Assembly (NCBI RefSeq): GCF_907165205.1
Contig: NC_058193.1
Location: forward strand, 19,109,521 to 19,173,520
Source: Coccinella septempunctata
Lineage: Eukaryota > Arthropoda > Insecta > Coleoptera > Coccinellidae
DNA: 64,000 bases
Reading direction: 5' to 3'
Position numbers and translations under genes: made by a program. Positions 33,152 to 46,329 of this stretch are shown here, one piece after another. The number at the start of each line of letters is the position of its first letter. Position 1 is the first letter of the stretch. The notes under the pieces were generated by a model that worked only from the letters and a program-made list of their open reading frames with translations, was not told the DNA's origin and did not search any database.

Positions 33152-34990
33152 GTAATAATAATAATAATATACTTTATTTTCATGGACAATGCATACATGT
33201 ATTGTGTAGAAAATTGTCAGTAAAACAATCAGCTGGGGTATACAGCAATGAATACTATACAAATAAAGTACATAGAAAAGACAAACAAGTAACAGTGCAC
33301 CCTATTACACTAATTTCAAAAAATCATTCAATTTATAAAAACAGTTGACAAGGAGATAGCTATTAAGACTTCTCTTGAAATTTACTTCACTACGGATACT
33401 TTTAATGTCATCAGGTAGTGAATTGAAAATTTTTTTTCCCATATAATTCGGCGTATTGAGGGTTACATTATATTTACAGAAGGGAATATGGAGGTATTTA
33501 TCCTGCCTTGTGGATCTTTCACGCATAAGATCATTGGTCGAAAACAGAGCTCGATTCTTGAAGACATAAACAGACATCTCAAAAATATACAAACATGCGA
33601 GAGGTAGAATTCTATATCTTGCAAAAAGTGGTCTACAGGAAACGAATTGGGAGACACCAGCAATCACTCGCAGTATCCTCTTCTGCGCGATAAACAGACT
33701 CGGAGCCAAGGATGAATTGCCCCAATATAGTAGGCCATACCTCAAACGTGACCCCACCTGCGCATGGTACATTAATACAAGCTGATCTGGAGCCAACACA
33801 GTTTTTAAATTACGAAACAGAAAACACTGCGAGCTTAATTTCGTTAAAAGAGACTCACAATGATCTCTAAAGCAAAGGGTGTCATCCAAAATCATTCCCA
33901 AAAACTTAAGAGAAGGAGTCTGAGGCAACGGCTCATCATAATCATTTGATTTTACCTCAAGCGGTTGAACTTGTTTCTGTCTATTGAGAAATCGCACAAT
34001 TTGAGTCTTTCTAGGATTGAGACACAATTTATTTTTTATACACCAATCCAATGTGTGTTTCATTATTTCCGAACAAACATCACTGAGTCCGCTATCACTC
34101 CCGTCACTGACAACAAAAGAAACATCATCTGCATACTTTACCATAGAGACCCCCATTGGGTCAGCTCCCAAAAGTGGCAATTGATCTAGATCATTAACTT
34201 AGATGACAAATAGAATAGGCCCCAACATTGAACCTTGGGGAACCCCGATATTTACCTCTCTTTTTTGAGAAGAATAATTTTTAAGAACTGCGCCATCAGA
34301 ATGACGAACCGTCACGTACTGACTCCGACCCGACAAAAATGAGGCAATCCAGTCATGGGCCTTCCCACGGAGACCACAAGAAACCAATTTCGACAACAAA
34401 ATCTCGTGGTTGACACAGTCGAATGCCCTGCTCAAGTCACATGAGATTCCAGCAGGACACTCGCCTGCCTCAATGAAACTCACAACCCTATCCACAAATG
34501 AACCAATAGCACTAGCAGTTGACCGGCCTGAACAGAAGCCATGTTGGCTAGCATTAATTACATTCTTCCTCTCCAAAAAATCAGTTAGCCTTATGAGGAA
34601 GGGCAATTCAAAAACCTTTGAGAAACAAGAAGAAATCGTTATAGGGCGAAAATTTTCCAAGGTTGGTGAATGGCATCCTGATTTCACAACAGGTACGACC
34701 TTACCTATTTTAAGAATTGAAGGAAAGCAGCCCGATGTAAATGAGAGATTTACTAAAAACAACAACAAATTACAACAGGTAATACCTTCTTTAATATAGA
34801 TGTAGGAATATCATCGAAACCTTTAGAAGACTTACCTTTTAGCCTATTATTCAAAAGAGTCAACAGTTCGTCACAAATGAAGGGTTTCAAGAATATGGAA
34901 TCATTCAAAAGGAACCACCCATTTCAGGTAAATGAGAGTTCTGTGATGGTAGCGAATTGACAACTTCACTGGGTTTATCAATGAAGTAAT
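33152..34990 (-). pseudogene. Jockey/CR1-like LINE, 5' truncated
   Basis: The minus strand carries a non-LTR reverse transcriptase from about 34990. The blocks are SSKGFDDIP, then after a one-base frameshift near 34770 LENFRPITISSCFSKVFE, GISCDLSRAFDCVNHEIL and GVPQGSMLGPILFVI. An in-frame TAA at 34196-34198 is followed by VKYADDVSF with both Asp residues, SLKFLGMILDD, and a C-terminal region ending near 33305. The 3' UTR ends with AATAAAGTAT and an (ATT)n tail at about 33152-33165. One stop and one frameshift make it dead, though the catalytic residues survive. There is no endonuclease in the window. Confidence 0.85.
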
Positions 34991-35407
34991 TGTTGATCAT
35001 GTTAACAATTACCTGAGATAACCACACTTAGTTTTTAATATTTTAATATCAACAAAGGGCAAAGGTTATGGAAAAGAAAAGGAATGCAACATATTATTTC
35101 TTTTATTTATCTCAATAACAAATACTTGTAGCAGCAAGGACGGTCAAATGGCATCTGTATTCATGAAATAGGTACCTTGAAACAAAAACACCTCTGTATC
35201 TGATATAATTGAACACTATATAGGTTATGTTTCTTACCAGAATAGTAAATCTAGATAAAAAATATCCGAGAAAATATCCTTGTATAATGCTTCTTCCAAC
35301 TCTTCCTTTTTATAGAGACATTGAGCAGTCGTAACCTACAAAATTGCACTTCTCCATTAAAAAAACTGAAAACTGAATAACATTCAGGCGAAACGGTTAA
35401 AAGGATG
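34991..35407. other. No gene recognised
   Basis: AT-rich spacer between the LINE and TIR element copy 2. Confidence 0.4.
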
Positions 35408-36624
35408 TATACTTCATTCAACTTTATTTTAGCAGTCGGTTGGCCATGGAAATTTGACACATTTCACTCTGTATAGTACGAAAATGTGGGGTTATGAAGC
35501 TTGTCAAAACATTTTTGGGTTTTAAATCAACGCTATGTTGCCCGTTCTACGTAAAAGTTTCTGTTATTACGTATTTTATCACAATGTCGAATCTCTTCGG
35601 AAACTATGTGACGAACATAATTGAAGTTTATACAAACTGATTGAAGGCATACCAAATCCAGTTATTTGCATGGAAAATACAAGAGATCAGTATAATATCA
35701 TAATATGCACTCGCTTGAGGAGAGTTAATGTTCGTTATCTTCTTTGGCTTACATCATTTGTAGATTTCAAAAATATTAACCCGAAGATGAAATGCATATG
35801 ATGCAGTGGTTGGGAATGGGTATCTCCCGAAGGAATTAACAGATAATTACAAGAATGTTAAATTCTTCAACAAAAATCATCTTGCATCAATATAAGTAAA
35901 AAGAGTTGAAGGAAGTTTCAAGTTAAGATGCAACTTCACCGTTGAACAAAAATTTCACATGAATAAACAATAAAACAAGTAACAGGGCAACTTGCGCGTA
36001 TTTGTGGCTATTCATCTCCATACAATGATGTAATTATAATAATTAGGTATTTATTAGTGCCTTAAGACATTTACATTGTATAGGAGAAGTCAAATGAAAA
36101 ATAGAAAAATCCATTTTAGGGAACTTATTCTCCGATGACATTTATCAAAAATCCTGTAGTAAACTTTTCGCATTAATTCACTCAAAAATAAAATTCTCAA
36201 ATTTCACCACTTTTTTGGGTCTTCCAATAGAAGGAAATTCTTTGTCATTCTCTTCATTCACAATGTTTCTGATTGTGGAAATATTCAGCTGAAATATAAG
36301 TCGTTTAGATTCAGATGAAACATTAAATAAATTCTCTTATATTAAAAATGTTCGCTACCGTCTGACGTATTGTGGATTTTAGAATATCAGGGTATTACTA
36401 TTTGAATGAGCGGAACTGAATTCTAAATAGTACTTTCTGAAACCCTGTCTCTTTTTCAATCACTTTCGGCATTTTCGTAATATTAATTGATATGAGTTGT
36501 GGCAACGGCGTTATGATATTAACGACATTTCATAAGTGCCAACTTTACTCCGTTCTAGTTACAAAAACTTGAGAAAACTATTTCATGGCCAACCGACTGC
36601 TAAAATAAATGTGAATGCAGTATA
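35408..36624. mobile_element. TIR element family A, copy 2
   Basis: The best preserved copy, 1.2 kb, with left end TATACTTCATTCAACTTTAT and right end, in complement, TATACTGCATTCACATTTAT. It shares the whole body with 31137-32271 and lacks coding capacity. The flank at 36690-36790 resembles, in inverted orientation, the flank at 32272-32350, so a larger composite unit is possible. Confidence 0.8.
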
Positions 36625-37998
36625 GATATGACAATTCGTCTGATATCTTGTAAGTCGGTTTACAAACTGACGTACAATTTCAGACCGAATGTAAAACGAT
36701 CTGTATCTTGAAATCGTTTTAGAAGGCGTTCGGCAGCACTAGCACAAAACGACTAGTCAGTTTGCAAACTGACGGATTTTAGTATCCGACTGCGACATAT
36801 ACACAACGGTTAGTCAAGTCTTCAGTAAAATACAAATCAAAGCAAATCGGATAATTAAAAATTCCTGGTGATTACATTCCCTAGAATTAATAAATGTAAC
36901 GAGTTGATTGAGCAATAAAACAAGCCGATTGATTAAACTCAAGAGAATAATAGGGGGAATGCAATAATTAATCAGTTTTCATCGCGAGCCATTCCGGTGA
37001 TACCCGCTGTACCAGAATTGACGTTCAAACTATAAAACAGAGACAGGGGTAAGATGTCTCTAAAACAGTGGTGTGTACACTTGTCATTTGTTGTAAGCAT
37101 CAACATATACCACGATCCATTCAAGATTCATGTATCTTATGTATGAAAATAGTGGACATCAGTTAAAATTTTTACCAAGAATTTTTCAGATTGTTTGGAT
37201 TCTTGTGATCCGACTCAATGGAATAAATGCTTTTCGCACTTTGGACGAAATTAACTTTTCCTTAAGTGCCTTTCCGCTTTTCATACAAAATTACGATATA
37301 TAGGTTAATGTCATCATTGTTTACATTTTGGGAAGATGAAGTAATCCAAGAAGACATATTTGACTTTTTTTCCAGTTTTTTTTTTGGATATTTTGAAAAC
37401 TATTCGATTTAATACAATGGTTTTAACAGAAATGTATTCACTATTGAATACTCGATCATACCAGGAATAGAAAACTTGAAAAGAAATTTTTTCGTCGAAT
37501 TTATTTTCACTCCCTGTATAACCGGAAGTTTTTGGGCTTCGAAAATATTTTAGCTCTGTAGAGAACTTCGAACAATATCATAATCCCAATTTTCAGATTT
37601 CAAATATGTCTAGTTCTCCAGAAACGTCTAATAGGCACTCGAACTTGAGACACCCTGTATAAAAGTACAGAGTGCTCATTAAAAGAGCCATGCTTCAATA
37701 AAAGCAATACAATAATCAATTTGCCAATAAGAATATTTAGAACATGAGAAACTGGTAGATATTAGTAATATAACTACACTTGAGCTTTATAGATATAGAT
37801 GTCGATTTAGATGTTTCACTATTTCAGTGCTGAAAAAAGCAATCTTAAATTGAACTAGATTATTACCTCAACTCTCAACTGAATTTCAAGACAATAACAG
37901 ACTTATCTAGATACAATGCAGATAATATACGATAGTGAATAACCTAGAAAAATGGATTCACAGTCCTACAATTTTGTTGATTCAACACATCACTTTTG
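36625..37998. other. No gene recognised
   Basis: AT-rich sequence with scattered short pieces common to insect repeats (GAGACACCCTGTATAAAAGT near 37641). No reading frame I can assign. Confidence 0.4.
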
Positions 37999-38001
37999 TT
38001 A

Positions 38002-38177
38002 GGCCCGGCGCAAATTGAAACGCAAGTTAGTGAGGTGAAGCAGCGTGAGTTTTTGTAAAACATAGAAAAGAGCGAGACCGCCCAAGTAAAGCGTGACAGT
38101 GACTTGTCAGTTAGTACGTGCAGCGCAGGAAAAAGCTGCGTCACCTCACCAACCTGCGTTTCTATTTGCGCCTGGCC
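38002..38177. mobile_element. 176-bp MITE, PIF/Harbinger-like
   Basis: Inverted repeats of about 50 bp (GGCCCGGCGCAAATTGAAAC and, from the right, GGCCAGGCGCAAATAGAAAC) are flanked by TTA on both sides (37999-38001 and 38178-38180). A 3-bp TTA duplication is characteristic of PIF/Harbinger insertions. Confidence 0.8.
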
Positions 38178-38180
38178 TTA

Positions 38181-38996
38181 AGGTCGAAAATATTCGAATG
38201 TTTGTGAAGTAAAATCATTTCTTTCCTGTCAACTCATAAAACTATGTATAAGAAAGAGACAGCTAATCAGGTATTTTTATTCTTAATATTTCTGCACATG
38301 CTCAGAAGTCGATTCCGGACACGGGTTGGCTTCAATTTTCGAAGTCCCATTATCGATAGAGAATATAATAGATATATGAATGGAGAGGTCTAAAAACATG
38401 GTGTACACACTCCTCACTTTTGAATGCAATGGCATTTGAACAAATCGAGAATAAGAAATTTTTTTCATGGCGGAGCCACCATGTCATTTGCTTCGTTATA
38501 TCCCAGTTCTATCAGAGAAAGTCCGATGATACTCTCTCGTTTTATTTTGTTCTGCGTGGATCACAAATTACAGTAATCTGTGATCTCGATCGATCAAAAA
38601 ATGAACTCGTTCATTTTGTCAGCTGTTAATGGATATTTGTGATTTACACTTTAATTTTAGTTGTAGAAACAAATCTGCAGATATTTCAACACTATCCAAG
38701 CAGTACCTTCTTTTGTTTTATTTTTCGGCAACAATAATTGTAGCATGTGTATGAGATACAGTTTAAGCAGAGGTTAGCATAAACGGGGTATCATGCAATT
38801 TGGTGTATATGATACAAGAGCTTAGGGAAAAACCTCAGTATAAAAAAACACTTTCTCCCCGTGAGTGTAGTGGATTGTAAGAAATGAAAGTGTTCAAGCT
38901 GAAATATTTTATATTGAAGGGCATCTAGCACTATAAAATGAAAATCCAGTAAGTCTTCTCCAAGATACCAGAAACTTTTATCTGAAATAGAGAAAT
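38181..38996. other. No gene recognised
   Basis: AT-rich sequence. Short open frames on both strands show no known domain. Confidence 0.4.
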
Positions 38997-39212
38997 TTAA
39001 AAAAAGATTCGGAAACTGCATGTAGATATAGCCCTAAAACAATCCTGAAATTTATAAATCGGACAATGATTAACCAGATGATTTATGGTTTCTTCTGATT
39101 CCACGCATTCACAACTAGGGCTTTCAACTGAATTCCACCTGAAAAGCATATTATTGCAACTTCCGTGAGCTGTTCTTATATGATTCAGAATATATTTTTT
39201 CCTGATCATCAA
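38997..39212 (-). pseudogene. LINE C-terminal zinc-finger fragment
   Basis: The frame reads HIRTAHGSCNNMLFRW, then SPSCECVESEETINHLVNHC and PIY. The C-x-C...EET..HL...CP pattern is the C-terminal cysteine-histidine region that follows RNase H in Jockey/I-like LINEs. No other part is visible next to it. Confidence 0.65.
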
Positions 39213-42200
39213 AAAAGGAACTCTATTCGAGGGATTAGTACCTATTTCTTTGTTAAAAATAATGGACGCATTCCATTCAAACTGCCTAAGCTACTTGTCC
39301 CTTATATTCGAATTAAGAAAAGAGTTACATAAAGTAAACATAAAGGTTTACGCGACTCTTGAAATCGTATTTTCTGGAATGTAGGATAGAATTGGAAAGG
39401 ATCGAAATTTATTCCAGGAATTCATAACCGCAGTCTGTCAACGTATATGAGGCGGAACAATGTTTGAAAGAACTGGTAACCATTGAATAGGTGAAGATCT
39501 AATAGTTCCAGTTATAGTTCTCATGGAAAGATTCAGCTGTGCATCAATTTATGCACATGAACACTATTAACCCAAACAGGGCAACAATATTCAGGAATTC
39601 GGCAACGTTTTACTCGAAAACGAAGTAATGTTGCGCATTCACATTAACTGTCAATTTTTCGCCGCATATTTTACTACTGAATTAGCATTCTGAAGTAAGA
39701 ATATAAATTTTCTTTTATTTCTTCTGAAGGGTACTTCGGAATATAATATAATAGGTATATAATATTATGATTTTTATGGTAACGACTCTGAAGCTCTGCT
39801 GCTCTGACATAAAGAATCAGTATGCAGTTCTTTCCCATAGACAAATTACTTTTCAATTCCCCGTTCAAATCGAAACATGAGATATTTTTTGAGTTGCTGT
39901 CGAATATTCTACCGCTTCTTGTCTGAAAGCACAATTGATGTCGTTGTATTATCGAAGAGAATTAAGAATATGATTGAGTATTGCTTTTGCATTTATGCTT
40001 TCTTAGTTTAGGTCAGTATAATCTGTTCGCTGTGAATTATTTTCCTCCTTCAATCTCGTTAATAATAATTGCTACAATCTTGTTAATAATAGTTAATTAT
40101 CCAGATGCAGAAAAGGCGGAATTCGGCGAATGGCCTCGAAGAGGTACTAGAGAGTACAAACATACTTTTAATACTTTTAGAATTTATACTGCATATCCAT
40201 CACCGGATTGTCTGGAGAGCGCATGAGAAGCAGAGCTCACATAAGGCAGTTTTTTGCAAGATGCCGAAAATGAACTGCCCACCATAATTTTTTGAACAGC
40301 CGGAAATGAAAAGTATTTATTTTTTCTCGATCAATATTAAAAACCAACATATTAACCGCAACCGCAGAGACAGATAAGATACCGATAAACAATCAAATCA
40401 TAGGCGGCTTTCGTATCACCTTGACCAACAGCAGAATATATAATATTCTCGGTGTTGTTGGCTTGACTGATATGCAGATTATGAAAATATAGGGAATGCC
40501 ATGAGAAAGAGGACCACTGTAAAAATGCAATCGCCCAGTGCTATAATAATTTTAGTGATGGATTATTCAATATTCAACTGACCGCTCCATATTTGATTTG
40601 CCCCACTTTTTATTAAGTGAGCTGCGCTTATCTCATCGGCTACGAGCTACGAACGTATTAGAAAGCGGTCCATAGAAACATTCGGTAATTTATCACATTT
40701 TATAAAACTATTCTCGCACTGGGCAATTGCATTTCTACGGCCCCTTCTTTCTCTTGGGGTTTACTTTTTATGAAACTTTGAAAAATTCACCTCTCGAAAT
40801 TTTCAAAGTTTTCTGTGATTCCCATGGCCCGATAATATATTTTTTCGATAATCATTTTTCATATATAAATAAAAAATAATATAATAAATCTCATATAAAT
40901 TTGTGACAGTTCAGACTTTCTCTGGACTCGATAACATTAGCAGTCGAATTTTTCATATTCATTCACACTTCTAAAAGCAAATTACGGATTTCATTGAACG
41001 TAAGTTATTGTTGATATCATATATGAGATTTTCAATGTTTCGTTATGTTTTCTCAATAACCAACGAATATACAGACGCAGATAATTCAATAAGCGAGGCT
41101 CGCTCTCTGGGATCGCCAGTTACGGTGCACCTCTAAAACCGTTGCTAGAAATGTGTTGCTGCTTTCACGCCCGTTTCGATCATTCGATCATATTCGACCC
41201 TCGAACATACCGAAAACGATCATGTAGAGAACATGTAGATTCCTATGCATCTTTTATTAGACAAAAGACAACAACTCTCATTTTTTTGGGATTGGTTGTA
41301 GGGTATCTCTGGTTTTCTGATAATGTCTCTACCCCGATCGAGATGGAATGAGAAGCGATGCGATTTGAAAGGTCGAACTATTGAATCTTGAATAATCCAT
41401 AAGTTGATGGTGATTGTGAATGCAATTATTGAGTTGTATACTATCGATCAATTGATTAAGTATACAGGGTTTTTCAAATTGAGTCGGCACCATTGCCAAC
41501 ACCGTTATTATTGATGCTACGAATTCGGTTAAATGGACAAACTAGTAGCATTTTTAATGGCTTTCTCGATGCCGAAAACAAACAAAAAATTGACAGTCGC
41601 GTTTTCAAAATATTTGACAAAATGATATTTTTTTGAATGAAACACCCTATATTTTATCATGCATTTCGATTCGTAATAACATTCTCAACAACAAAGCGCA
41701 TATCACCTTTCTTCCTAAAGTTGAAAATGAGCGGCTAACGTGGAAATATTTTCATTCACTAGTACAAAAAAATTCTTCGTTAGGTGAATACTCGAGTGAA
41801 TAAAACCTCATCAAACACCCAATTTTGGTACTCATATGAAAGACAATAATTTTTTTTGGGTTTTTGGATCGACTCGAGTTGATCGATGAAGCCCATAGAA
41901 CTATAAAGAATTATGTGATAGAGACCTGGTTGCGGCTGAGAGGTTGAAGAATAACACTTGATTTTATTGCCAGAAATTGAGGCTAATGAAAAATCAATTG
42001 AGGGGTTTCATTCATCAAAAGGACCACACATTTGTTCTATATCAAAGAAATCTCGGCCAACCCTTGTCATTCTTGAAGGGAAAAACAGAGGATTAACATT
42101 TCGATCGAATATTAAATTTTGAAGAACTCCTGCAACTATATCTTTTTATCCATGCCGAATCGGAAAAAAAAGTGAAGGGAAATTTTTTTTATTTCGACCT

Positions 42201-42663
42201 CAATGATCAACTGTTAAAACATATTTACAAGTGAAAGATGAACTATGTATACCTTCATTGAAAATATCTGTTCCGCATATTCACGATCCGACTATAAAGT
42301 GTAAAAGGACACAATAGCTCAGGTACCTACATCTTGAATCCACTTTGAGAGCATAACTAAAATAATCTACTAAAATGAATCCAATTATTTTCAGTTGTAC
42401 TCAGAGATTATTGACCAGGTGAATGTAAAACAGGTGGAGGTGATTTATGTAGAGGTGTACAACACACCATGCTTCAGCTTCAGCATTTCAAGCCATGAAT
42501 TACAATTCACTCTTTCTGAAAAACAATTCACTAGTCTGAAATCCAAGGAACATTTTCTGAAATACAACTACTGATATGAATTACATGTACTCGTAACAGT
42601 TTCTGAAATGCAATTAACAAATCCGAATTTCAAAGTATACAAAAAATACATAATTTTACATTT
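39213..42663. other. No gene recognised
   Basis: About 3.4 kb of AT-rich sequence with only short open frames. Short repeat-like pieces occur near 41462 (ACAGGGTTTTTCAAATTGAG) and 41640 (GAAACACCCTATATTTTATC), perhaps ends of an eroded mariner-type MITE of about 190 bp. Confidence 0.4.
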
Positions 42664-42772
42664 ACCCACGTAGAACGGACAACATAGCGGTGATTTAAAA
42701 CCCAAAAACAGTTTTGACAAGCCTCATAACCTCACACTTTCGTGCTATACAGAGTGAAACGTGCCAAATTAT
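42664..42772 (-). repeat. TIR element family A, end fragment (inverted)
   Basis: ACGTAGAACGGACAACATAG ... CTATACAGAGTGAAACGTGC is the complement of the left part of the elements at 31137 and 35408. It lacks the terminal repeat. Confidence 0.65.
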
Positions 42773-43533
42773 ATTATAGGTATAGGTGAGTTAGTTGTTA
42801 CAGCTTGTCGAAAGAAGGCATGGCAAAAAAACAAAACTAATGATGAAGAGGAGTAAGCCAGAGAAAATGCAGAAAATAATTGAATTTTATGCGTCTACTT
42901 TAACTTTTAACTGTAATATCTCAGTGAATTCAATAATCGAAAAGTTTCATTTGATAGTGCACTTTTGCCAACTCAACACAAGTCGATTCATTCCGATGGA
43001 ATAAAAATTGGGTGCTCGGGACGAGGGCTGTTTTTGCCTGGTCCTGATTGGCGAAGGTTCTACCGGTGATAAAGTTATCGAAGTGCTTGAAAATATCGGG
43101 ATGATGAAATAACGAATGTTATGTTGAAGAAATTACCTAGAAAAGGTATAGCTGCTGTAACAAATATCGAGAATGGAATTATGAGGATAGAGCACTACCC
43201 AGAAAAATGGAAAACAGCGGAAGTCATAGTGTTCAATAAACCATTCAAAGAGAAAAAGTTAGCACAAAACTGCAGACCGATAAGTCTACAGTCGGCGTTA
43301 GGAAAAGTAGTAGAAAGAACTATATCCACGAGGCTAAATGAGGAAACCGAAAATCGGAAAAACTGAAACTAATAGCACCAGAACAGTTCGGATTCAGAAG
43401 AGAGCATTCAACAGAGCAACAATTATTAAGGCTCATGTAATTTATTCACATTACAAAGGGATTCCAAAATAAACAAGCTACGAGTCTTGTTTCACTAAAC
43501 GTCGCCAGAGCATTCGACAGAGTATTAGAAGGA

Positions 43534-45179
43534 GAGCCAGAGCCAAAAAAAGTCTCTGAATTTCTTAAGCCTGGTTTTTTCTCAGGTGATTACAATCATA
43601 ATATACAATAAAATGCTGCGGTCAGTCAAGTGGATGTTAGAACATGTGCCTCTGGTGCGCGGTCAAACATGTCGTGATTACCGACATAATAAAATCAATT
43701 TCTTAAGGCTGAAACTTTACAAACTTTTGTATTTTGGTATGTAAATCAAAATTATGATAGTCAGTCAACGTCCGATCGGGACACAGCTGGTCAGTCAGCT
43801 TCAATGTGCGTAGTAGCGTCGTTTATAAGGATGCAATTCGTTTATTAAGCGTGAATTTTTTTTTGTAACTACTACTGACTATATTATTGATAAATAAAAT
43901 GGTCAGTCAGCCATTCCGTAGAACAACGCCCGTCAGTCAGTGGATAAGAAATTAAATTTTTTCGCTCCCTATAGATATTACATCATAATCATTTAAAGTA
44001 TAACACATTTATTTTAATGAGCAACTGTTCTTTAAAATCTCAGAAATAAAATTCGGTCGAAATCAACAGGACACTCAACGAACATGGGTATACGCACAAG
44101 TAAGAACTCATTGATTTTCAAACATTTCTAATATTTATTTAATTCATTAACGACAACAAGCTATAAAGAATCATCACATGATTCCTCATCTGAATCTTCA
44201 TCTGAATCCATATCATCATTTTCACTATCGTGATCTAACAAGTCGAGCTCGGGTATTAAAGATAAAGATATTTCTATACCTGTATTTTCTTGCAGAGGTG
44301 GAATAATGACATCTTGTACAAGTTCTGGTAATTGGTCGCCTTTGAACCAATCAAAGTCATATTTCTCATCCACCAATTTCCACCCGTAGTCTGTAGGAGA
44401 TAGCTCTGTTGGAATTTGACGGTGAGCATTACGCCAAATATTTGAAATGAAGCTCACTCTTAAGAACTGCTACATCAATTCCGATTGGCATGGTGGCATA
44501 CTCGACCCATCTACATTCTTTATTTTAATGTTAAAAGGATCATTTGTGGTGCTTAAACATTTATACGTCTGTGAAAATAAAACGAACCTTGCCTCGTCAA
44601 TTGATTTAATTTTTTTCAAGCCGTATAAATGGCAAATTCTTGAACCTTATTGAACATGTTATTCTGGTTGCTTGCATATACAAGTCCAAGGTCATCGAAT
44701 GTTTTTCGAAAATCATCGCTTCGCTTTATTATCTGCAGAGGTTTTTTTTTACCTTTCTTGTAAAAAGCTGGGTTAAAATCACATCCAGTCAAAGCATGCA
44801 GTCCTAGAAGAGCATTGCAAACAGAATTTCCCAATTCTTGATGCATTCTACTGACATTAATCATCCTTTGATGCTTTCCAGTCACACGTCCAGTCCAGTC
44901 TACGCACATTAAAGCTGACTGACCAGCTGTGTCCCGATCGGACGCTGACTGACTATCATAATTTTGATTTAGATACCAAAATACAAAAGTTTATAAAGTT
45001 TCAGCCTTAAGAAATTGATTTTGTTATGTCGGTAATCCCGACATGTTTGAATGCGCACCAGAGGCACATGTTCTAACATCCACTTGACTGACCGCAGCAT
45101 TTTATTGTATATTATGATTGTAATCACCTGAGAAAAAACCAGCCTTAAGAAATTCAGAGACTTTTTTTGGCTCTAGCTC
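43534..45179 (-). mobile_element. Unclassified DNA transposon with about 265-bp TIRs
   Basis: The ends GAGCCAGAGCCAAAAAAAGT and, in complement from the right, GAGCTAGAGCCAAAAAAAGT are the outer parts of near-identical inverted repeats that run to about 43800 and 44914. The host LINE frame suggests GGA was duplicated (GGA before 43534 and at 45182-45184), i.e. a possible 3-bp target duplication. TCAGTCAG or a close variant occurs at 43622, 43761, 43791, 43903 and 43933, and inverted at 44914, 44945 and 45085. A decayed minus-strand protein lies inside. Confidence 0.75.
44161..44909 (-). pseudogene. Decayed transposon protein with TGCD and PPC motifs
   Basis: Two frames on the minus strand read as one protein broken by a frameshift near 44616 and a stop near 44460. 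First comes LLGLHALTGCDFNPAFYKKG and a charged linker, then SSMPPCQSELM, SFISNIWRNAHRQIP, DYGWKL and an acidic tail with repeated Asp/Glu. This block order (H-A-x-T-G-C-D, then L/M-P-P-C, then W-R, then G-W) matches an uncharacterised protein type I remember as widespread in invertebrate genomes. I cannot name its transposase class. It probably comes from the element whose long TIRs flank it. No catalytic site is assigned. Confidence 0.6.
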
Positions 45180-46329
45180 TTGGACTATATGGCATGAAGG
45201 ATTAATATGTAAGATGAGATGTGCTGGATATTCGATCAAAATATTCAAGTCGATCAGGAATTATCTCAAAAATAGAAGATTTTACGTGAAAGTGGAAGGA
45301 GAAATAGAGGCTGGTGTACCCCAAGGGTTAGTACTGGGGTCACTTCTGTACAACATATACATTAATGATATTCCGAAGAATCCAAGAACCATGCTAACGT
45401 TATATGCTGACGACACAGGCATAGCAACTCGACACCGCAACCCAGAAGTAATAGAACGAGTTCTACAAGAAACGATTGACGAAACAAATGACTAGTGCAT
45501 AAAGTGGAAAATCAAGTTCAATGGACTAAAGAGCCAAGCAATATTACTTCAGAAGAAAAGGCTGCGAACCAAAACGCATCTAGAGGTTGAGGGCGAAGAA
45601 ATCGATTGGCAAAATGAAGCCAAATATTTAGGAATAACGCTTGACAAAGGACTTACTTGGAAAAGTCATATCAAACAAGCAATCGACAAAACGATGAATA
45701 GACTCTACCCTCTGGTAGCAAGATGAACCACATGTCGAAAGAGACAAAGTTATCAGAGCCGTTGCTAGGCCTCAACTGATTTATGGATCAGTTGCCTGGG
45801 ATTTCGAGGCAAAGAGCCATATCAAAAGAATTCAGGCCACTGAAAACAAGCTGATACGATGCGCAATAGATGCACCTTGGTTTGTCAGGAATAGACAGAT
45901 TTATAGGGACCTAAAATGGGAAACCATAACGGAATTCATGAACATAAAAGCAGAGAAATCAATGAAGAACCATCCGAATAAAGAACTCAGGAGACTAGTG
46001 GAATACGACCCAAAGGCAGACAAAAGTAGAATGCGAATTTACCGAAGGAGACCAAGGGATCAATTAAAAAGAGATAATAATGAATAAGAACAGAAACTTA
46101 TTGAAAAATCCAATAAAGTGTTATCTAATAAAGAATAAACGCATAAATCCCAGCACGATAGTGTGCGAGAAGAAAACCGACTAGGAGATAAACGGTTCAC
46201 AGGCAAATGCCCAAAACCAATATTCAAGAAGCAGTTAAGGGTTTTTAGTGGGTCTCGAGCTCAGGAGAGTGAGAATCCCCACACCTGTTCCCCCTCAGGA
46301 GAGGGTGGTTCGTCTGACTTGCAGATTTT

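Noticed and set aside
40105..40287. Short open frames near 39981-40287 on the + strand
   Set aside because: Two overlapping frames with no domain, no splice context and no homologous copy in the window.
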